Origin: Algoriphagus marincola DSM 16067
GTDB taxonomy: Bacteria > Bacteroidota > Bacteroidia > Cytophagales > Cyclobacteriaceae
Length of the DNA: 64,000 bases
Reading direction: 5' to 3'
Assembly: GCF_000429405.1 (NCBI RefSeq)
Contig: NZ_AUBU01000006.1
Coordinates: 62,001-126,000, forward strand
In this document: one piece after another, positions 59,871-64,000 of the stretch
Layout of the letters: each line of letters begins with the position of its first letter
How positions within the stretch are numbered: the stretch's first letter is position 1
The notes under the pieces: generated by a model
What the model saw: only the letters and a program-made list of their open reading frames with translations
Databases searched by the model: none
What the model was told of the DNA's origin: nothing
Position numbers and translations under genes: made by a program

Positions 59871-61584
59871 CGTCGCCGTGGCCTTTGCCAACTGGCTCTC
59901 GCAGCTCTGCCTGATGATATTGCCGCGATTCCTGTACATGATCGCCGGCCGTGGATCCTCCAAGACGACAGATATCCAAGTGGAGCGATTGGTAGAGATG
60001 ATCTATGACATGCCTGGGGCGCCGGTAGCCTGGGTAGCTGATACCTATGCCAACCTTCAAAAGAACGTACTCCGGACGGTCAAAGAAGGTCTGCAGCTGA
60101 AAGGGATCTATGAGGGTACCCACTATGTGATCGGTAAGCGTCCGCCCGAATTCAGCCCTGTAGAAGTCCCCGACCTACCTCCCAATATCAAGGAGCACTT
60201 CTGGAAACCCTACAATCAGATCGGGACCTATAACAATACCATGATCTTCTTTACCGGGCTGAACGTGACCTTCGGTTCACTCGACCGCCCCGCCTCCCTT
60301 GCCGGTGGTAACTACGTCCACCTATTCGGAGATGAGGTGAAGTACTTCCGCAAGGATCGCATTTCCAATATGCAGAAAGCCATCCGGGGGATGCGTGTGA
60401 AATACGGTCACAGTCCCTTCTATCGGGGTCATACCTTCACGACCGATATGCCGGACACTGATAAGATCGGGCAGTATGACTGGATCCTGGAGCGCGGCAA
60501 GCGGATGAAGACCCAAGCGCTCATGCTGGTGCTGAAAGTGGCCTTTGTGCTCAATGAAGCTCTCGGGGAATATGCCGCAGCTGTAGAAAGCAAAGACCGG
60601 GAAGAAATCCTGAAGAAGAAACGTGTCTGGAAGCGATGGGAGGAGCGATGGACAGCGGCACGGATGCACAAGGACGCTCACACGATGTTCTATGTCGCCA
60701 GTTCCTATGTCAATGTCGATATCCTGACGCCCGAATGGTTTGACGATGCTTTCTCAGATGACTTCCTGGACTCCAAGACTACGGTCCTATCCATGAAGCC
60801 CAAGCCTGAGAAAGGCGAGCTCTTCTATGCCAACCTGCAGGACCGGCACTTCTACATGGACGGAACAGATCCGGATTGGGCAGCTCGCTTTGGGCTGAAT
60901 GATGAGGAAGACTGCCGCATCCTGAAGTATCACAACCGAAAGAAAGCCATTGATTGTGGGCTGGACTTTGGTAATATGATCAGCATGACGATGGCACAGG
61001 ATGACGGCAAGTATTATCGCTGCACCAAGTTTCTATTTACACTGTCTCCAGAGTGGATAAGAGAGCTAGCCGATAAGTTTCTCGCCTACTACAAGCCTCA
61101 CCGGGAAAAGACGCTAAACATGTGGTATGACCGTGCTGCGAATAACTACGCCAAAGCCAAACAGGATCTGGCTACCCAAATGAAGCGCGCGATAGAAGTG
61201 GATGGTGAGGGCAATAAGACCGGCTGGAAAGTGATCCTGATGAGCGAAGGACAGGGCAACATCTATCAGAATGAAGAATATAACTTTATGATGGAATGCC
61301 TGGCCGAGCAGAATCCGAGACTGCCCAAGGTTCGGATCGACTTCTATCACTGCAAGCCCCTGCGCTGCAGCTTGGAAGATGCGAGGATGAAGAAAAAGGC
61401 CAATGCCAAAGGAAACTTTGTCGTGGTGAAGGACAAAAGCACTGAGAAGCTGCCCATCCATCGCCTTCCCCTGGAGAGCACCAACCCAAGTGACAGCTTC
61501 AAATACCTGATGATGAAGCGGGATCTACGCCGAAAAGTAGGCGGAGCCAGGAAAGTCAATGTGGGAGATGCGAGTGTTAGGTGA
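59833..61584 (+). CDS. terminase large subunit
   Basis: 583 residues. Walker A is A38-G-R-G-S-S-K-T45, Walker B is HLFGDE (D167-E168), and the RNase H-like nuclease begins with D374-C-G-L-D378-FGNM. The motor pumps DNA into the prohead and cuts it. The start at 59833 leaves a 38-base overlap with the small subunit gene and keeps the segment before Walker A short but complete. Confidence 0.88.
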   Translation: MSWRKTVNPKSPNVAVAFANWLSQLCLMILPRFLYMIAGRGSSKTTDIQVERLVEMIYDMPGAPVAWVADTYANLQKNVLRTVKEGLQLKGIYEGTHYVIGKRPPEFSPVEVPDLPPNIKEHFWKPYNQIGTYNNTMIFFTGLNVTFGSLDRPASLAGGNYVHLFGDEVKYFRKDRISNMQKAIRGMRVKYGHSPFYRGHTFTTDMPDTDKIGQYDWILERGKRMKTQALMLVLKVAFVLNEALGEYAAAVESKDREEILKKKRVWKRWEERWTAARMHKDAHTMFYVASSYVNVDILTPEWFDDAFSDDFLDSKTTVLSMKPKPEKGELFYANLQDRHFYMDGTDPDWAARFGLNDEEDCRILKYHNRKKAIDCGLDFGNMISMTMAQDDGKYYRCTKFLFTLSPEWIRELADKFLAYYKPHREKTLNMWYDRAANNYAKAKQDLATQMKRAIEVDGEGNKTGWKVILMSEGQGNIYQNEEYNFMMECLAEQNPRLPKVRIDFYHCKPLRCSLEDARMKKKANAKGNFVVVKDKSTEKLPIHRLPLESTNPSDSFKYLMMKRDLRRKVGGARKVNVGDASVR

Positions 61585-62041
61585 TTTTAATTTTTGATGA
61601 ATCATGATATTGATCTTCGTGATCAATAAGACGCACAAATACAAATTGATTTTTTTGAACTGATTTTAAAGAGGGGAATTCTTCTGTAAACGTTTCTATA
61701 TTTTCTGGTCCAGGAAAAATTGTTTTTGGTCTCTCACAGTTGATCACCTCTAATTCCCGATATTCTTGAGATAAAAGTTTCAAAGTATGTATTCTAACTT
61801 CGTAGTCTTTCGGGTTAGTTAACTTGAATCTGATTGAAGTCGGTGGAGGTAAGGTTTCATCATCGGTGTAGATAACAATATTGCGTATTGATGCTTCAAC
61901 TATCAGTTTTTTCTTTTTCTTTTCAGTTGAGGCTATTTTTTTTTCTTTTCTCTTTAACCACAATTTTATTATACCTAGTAACGTTCCGCCTGAGAATAGT
62001 ACTCCCATAATTTTTTCCCAATTCATATTTTCCCAATTCAT
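61577..62041 (-). CDS. low-GC membrane-anchored cargo protein, unknown
   Basis: 154 residues from the ATG at 62041 (MNWENMNWEKIMGVLF); a GTG at 62068 and an ATG at 62026 are alternatives. One membrane helix (GVLFSGGTLLGIIKLWL) is followed by a lysine-rich stretch (KRKEKKIASTEKKKKK) and a soluble beta-rich domain. AT-rich and on the opposite strand within the late operon, the typical look of a moron gene expressed in the lysogen. The repeat ATGAATTGGGAAAA at its start encodes the doubled MNWE. Confidence 0.6.
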   Translation of the reverse strand: MNWENMNWEKIMGVLFSGGTLLGIIKLWLKRKEKKIASTEKKKKKLIVEASIRNIVIYTDDETLPPPTSIRFKLTNPKDYEVRIHTLKLLSQEYRELEVINCERPKTIFPGPENIETFTEEFPSLKSVQKNQFVFVRLIDHEDQYHDSSKIKIT

Positions 62042-62127
62042 TTCACAAGATACTTGAGATAAATCCACTTGTCAAATGACTAGCTTCTGTCCTTTCCACT
62101 CCCCTAGTCTCCTCCGATATTCGGAGT

Positions 62128-62409
62128 ATGAGCCAGAAAACCGTATATCAGGCGCTGAATGAGATGCAGGAACTGTCCAAAGAGGAGCAGCCCTTTAGCT
62201 TCTCTTTTATGTCCTACTCGGAGACCAAGCAGTCCACGCAAGGGGTCTGCTTCGTCAGCCGTGCTAGGCTAAAGCTGACTGATAAGCGGGAGCAATACCT
62301 GAATGCAGATGCACTGATCGAATACATCGACCTGGACACACTGGAGCATCGCCGATTCTACATCCCTGCGCTCATGACTTTCAACGGACAAAGACTCATC
62401 CTGACATGA
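62128..62409 (+). CDS. small phage protein before portal, unknown
   Basis: 93 residues (VYQALNEMQELSKEEQPFSFSFMSYSETKQSTQGVCFVSRARLKLT, ALIEYIDLDTLEHRRFYIPALMTFNGQRLILT). Alpha/beta in pattern, no family recognised. Its stop overlaps the portal start by four bases, so translation is coupled. Confidence 0.6.
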   Translation: MSQKTVYQALNEMQELSKEEQPFSFSFMSYSETKQSTQGVCFVSRARLKLTDKREQYLNADALIEYIDLDTLEHRRFYIPALMTFNGQRLILT

Positions 62410-63779
62410 CGCAAGAAGTGAAGAAAATCGGGGAGACCCGTGTAGTGCATACCAGCGCCGGGGCTTTCGCCTTTGGGACGACACCCGAGGGGACATTTGA
62501 CCAGCTCATGGCCCTCTCGAAGGGGACAGACTGGGAGTCGGATCCTTATCTGCTGAATGGAGCTAGGCTCGTACCCTACGGGGCAAACAATGACCTGCCC
62601 GTCCAGATCCGCAAGATCATGGACAAAAACAATCTTGCGCCCGGCATCATCGAGCGGGAGATTGGTCTGCTTTACGGGCAGGGTCCGGCACTCTACCGGC
62701 TAGTCTATCAGGATGGCTATATGATGCGCGAGTACTTGGAAGATGCGGAGATCCAAGACTGGCTCGACAGCTGGGACTATCGGCGATTCATTGACATGGC
62801 CATGGTGGAGTTCAAATATCTGAAAGGGGTATTTGTGAAGCATATCCGCAATCGAGGTCCACGTATCGGCGGTCAGGGCATGATCCGCCGCCTGCAGGTG
62901 ATCCCCGGCACGGATGCCCGGCTTGAGTGGCCAGAAAATCCCCTACCCAAGCGGCTCGAAAACGTGAGGAGGATCTATACCGGCGACTTCGAAAATCACT
63001 GCCTGCACTCAGGGATGACTCCCTATCCGGTATATAATCCCGCGGATCCCTTCCGCCATCGGGTTTCGATCAGCTATCACAATAAGTATTCTTTTGGCCG
63101 CAACTTCTACAGCACACCGAGCTATTTCGGTTCGCTCAGTTGGATGATGCGGTCTTCGGATATCCCCGAGGTCCTGGCCTACCTGAGCGAAAACGGGATC
63201 ACTTCAGCCTTTCACATCCATGTGCCGGAAAAGTATTGGACTGATAAGCGGGAGAAGCTCGAGAAAAACAATCCTACGCTCGATGATGCCAAGATCGACG
63301 CCATGCTGGAGGAGGCAAAAACTGAGCTTTTCAACAAGATGGCCTCTGTACTGACCGGCAAAAAAAACGCAGGCAAATTCATCGAGACCACGGACTTCTA
63401 TGACGAGGATGGCAATCTCTGCGAGTGGAAAATTAATGCGATCGATCAGAACGTGAAGACCTTCATCGAGGCGCAGCTGAAGATCAGTGAAAAGGCCGAC
63501 TCGGCCATCACCTCCGGGATGGGACTGCATCCATCACTTTCTAATATCATCGTGAATGGTAAGATGAGCTCCGGGTCCGAGATGCTTTACGCTCTGAAGC
63601 TCTACATGGCCAGCGACACGACTATCCCAGAGGAGGTCGTATTCGAAGCAATCAATCAGGACATTCAGGCAAATTTCCCCGAAAAAAAAGGCATCCGCAT
63701 GGGCTTCTACCATCACACGGTGATGCGTGAGGAGAATGTGGCTCCCGAAAAACGAGTAGTCAACACAGTAACTGAATAG
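62406..63779 (+). CDS. phage portal protein
   Basis: 457 residues. The layout matches portal proteins: an N-terminal wing (LVPYGANNDLPVQIRKIMDKNNLAPGIIEREIGLLYGQGPALYRL), the clip/stem region (RRLQVIPGTDARLEWPENPLPKRLENVRRIYTGDF), and a C-terminal crown helix region with SEKADSAITSGMGLHPSLSNIIVNGKMSSGSEMLYALKLYM, typical of portals. It forms the ring through which terminase packs DNA. Confidence 0.85.
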   Translation: MTQEVKKIGETRVVHTSAGAFAFGTTPEGTFDQLMALSKGTDWESDPYLLNGARLVPYGANNDLPVQIRKIMDKNNLAPGIIEREIGLLYGQGPALYRLVYQDGYMMREYLEDAEIQDWLDSWDYRRFIDMAMVEFKYLKGVFVKHIRNRGPRIGGQGMIRRLQVIPGTDARLEWPENPLPKRLENVRRIYTGDFENHCLHSGMTPYPVYNPADPFRHRVSISYHNKYSFGRNFYSTPSYFGSLSWMMRSSDIPEVLAYLSENGITSAFHIHVPEKYWTDKREKLEKNNPTLDDAKIDAMLEEAKTELFNKMASVLTGKKNAGKFIETTDFYDEDGNLCEWKINAIDQNVKTFIEAQLKISEKADSAITSGMGLHPSLSNIIVNGKMSSGSEMLYALKLYMASDTTIPEEVVFEAINQDIQANFPEKKGIRMGFYHHTVMREENVAPEKRVVNTVTE

Positions 63780-63781
63780 CT

Positions 63782-64000
63782 ATGATGCTGATCAACAAAT
63801 CCGGAAACGGAGCCGAGGAACTGCAGCAGCTCACCAGCTCCTTTTATTCCAACAATGACTTTGAGCGGGCTCGCACGCTTTGGATCCTGGAAGAAAACCA
63901 GATGATCAAGCTTGTCGGTGGGGACCTGATGGCCCGTGCTCTGAATCACTACAAAAGTGAGGCATTCCAGAAAGAAAACCCATCGGCCGAGGAAGCAAAG
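63782..64000 (+). CDS. phage protein downstream of portal, 5' part
   Basis: 73 codons are visible and remain open at the window edge (MMLINKSGNGAEELQQLTSSFYSNNDFERARTLWILEENQMIKLVGGDLMARALNHYKS). Starts two bases after the portal stop. By position it may be a head-tail connector; no family is recognised. Confidence 0.6.
   Translation, partial: MMLINKSGNGAEELQQLTSSFYSNNDFERARTLWILEENQMIKLVGGDLMARALNHYKSEAFQKENPSAEEAK

Larger units (their letters stand above)
40387..64000 (+). mobile_element. tailed-phage prophage, left and central part
   Basis: From about 40.4 kb to the right edge the DNA is richer in GC than the chromosome, genes are short and overlapping, and primase-helicase, prohead protease, capsid, terminase and portal genes are present. 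Two low-GC leftward insertions (47105-51425 and 61577-62041) look like cargo. Capsid genes come before terminase and portal, the reverse of the common order. No integrase, excisionase, transposase, tail, holin or endolysin is in view, so the element is cut by the window edge. All structural genes are intact, so it may be a functional phage. Confidence 0.88.

Noticed and set aside
40387..64000. Mu-like transposable phage
   Set aside because: No MuA or MuB-type genes near the left end, and the left border looks like tRNA integration.

Overview
The window looks like the chromosome of a pigmented Bacteroidota, most likely order Cytophagales and close to Algoriphagus (family Cyclobacteriaceae). 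The clues are promoters of the TTTG-N19-TAnnTTTG type, almost no Shine-Dalgarno sites in host genes, a TonB-dependent receptor with a CarboxypepD-like N-terminal domain, DUF5916 and PorV-like outer membrane proteins, a long SecA without a zinc tail, and a carotenoid cluster with the small fusion-type lycopene cyclase CrtYcd plus ketolase CrtW and hydroxylase CrtZ. The genus is an inference.

Region 1 (1-6762) is a carotenoid locus: crtZ (cut by the window start), a MerR/B12-binding regulator of the CarH/LitR type, an ECF sigma factor, crtI, crtB, crtYcd, ispH and crtW. A strong promoter before the sigma gene has its -7 box enclosed by a 9-bp inverted repeat. A B12 photoreceptor-type repressor, a sigma factor and crtIB together resemble the light switches of Myxococcus and Streptomyces.

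Region 2 (6763-30511) is ordinary chromosome: a TonB-dependent receptor, an amino-acid decarboxylase with a FemAB-like protein, a TlpA-like thioredoxin, a Qnr-like pentapeptide protein, DUF5916, YjbQ, a FAH-family hydrolase, an rRNA methyltransferase, an Xre-RES toxin-antitoxin pair, an orphan response regulator, S1/P1 nuclease, an M20 amidohydrolase, secA, dapF, an exported superoxide dismutase and a MazG-like protein.

Region 3 (30528-40300) is the most interesting host locus. An ECF sigma factor and a membrane TPR protein shaped like an anti-sigma factor sit among four genes: a PorV-like outer membrane protein, an 837-residue lipoprotein, a serine-hydrolase lipoprotein, and a 1065-residue TPR-CHAT caspase-like protein with a signal peptide and a C-terminal membrane anchor. 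All four carry the same two-block promoter, GATGAC-N15/16-CGATGA, 27-32 bases before the start codon; the sigma gene does not. This looks like a self-contained, sigma-controlled envelope regulon centred on an exported CHAT protease.

Region 4 (about 40387-64000, continuing past the right edge) is a tailed-phage prophage with visibly higher GC. Its left end abuts what looks like the 3' end of a tRNA gene with its terminator. Layout: a leftward HTH regulator; an operator-rich divergent region; rightward early genes including a D5-type primase-helicase; a low-GC leftward cargo block with a one-polypeptide restriction-modification enzyme and two unknown proteins; a 690-bp hairpin-rich non-coding stretch; then rightward late genes (prohead protease, capsid, a glycosyltransferase-like protein with a histone-like tail, a PLD-like protein, terminase, portal). 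The same palindrome TTGCGTTGGCGCAA lies in the immunity region and just before the late genes, which suggests one regulator sees both. No integrase, tail or lysis gene is visible; these should lie beyond the right edge.
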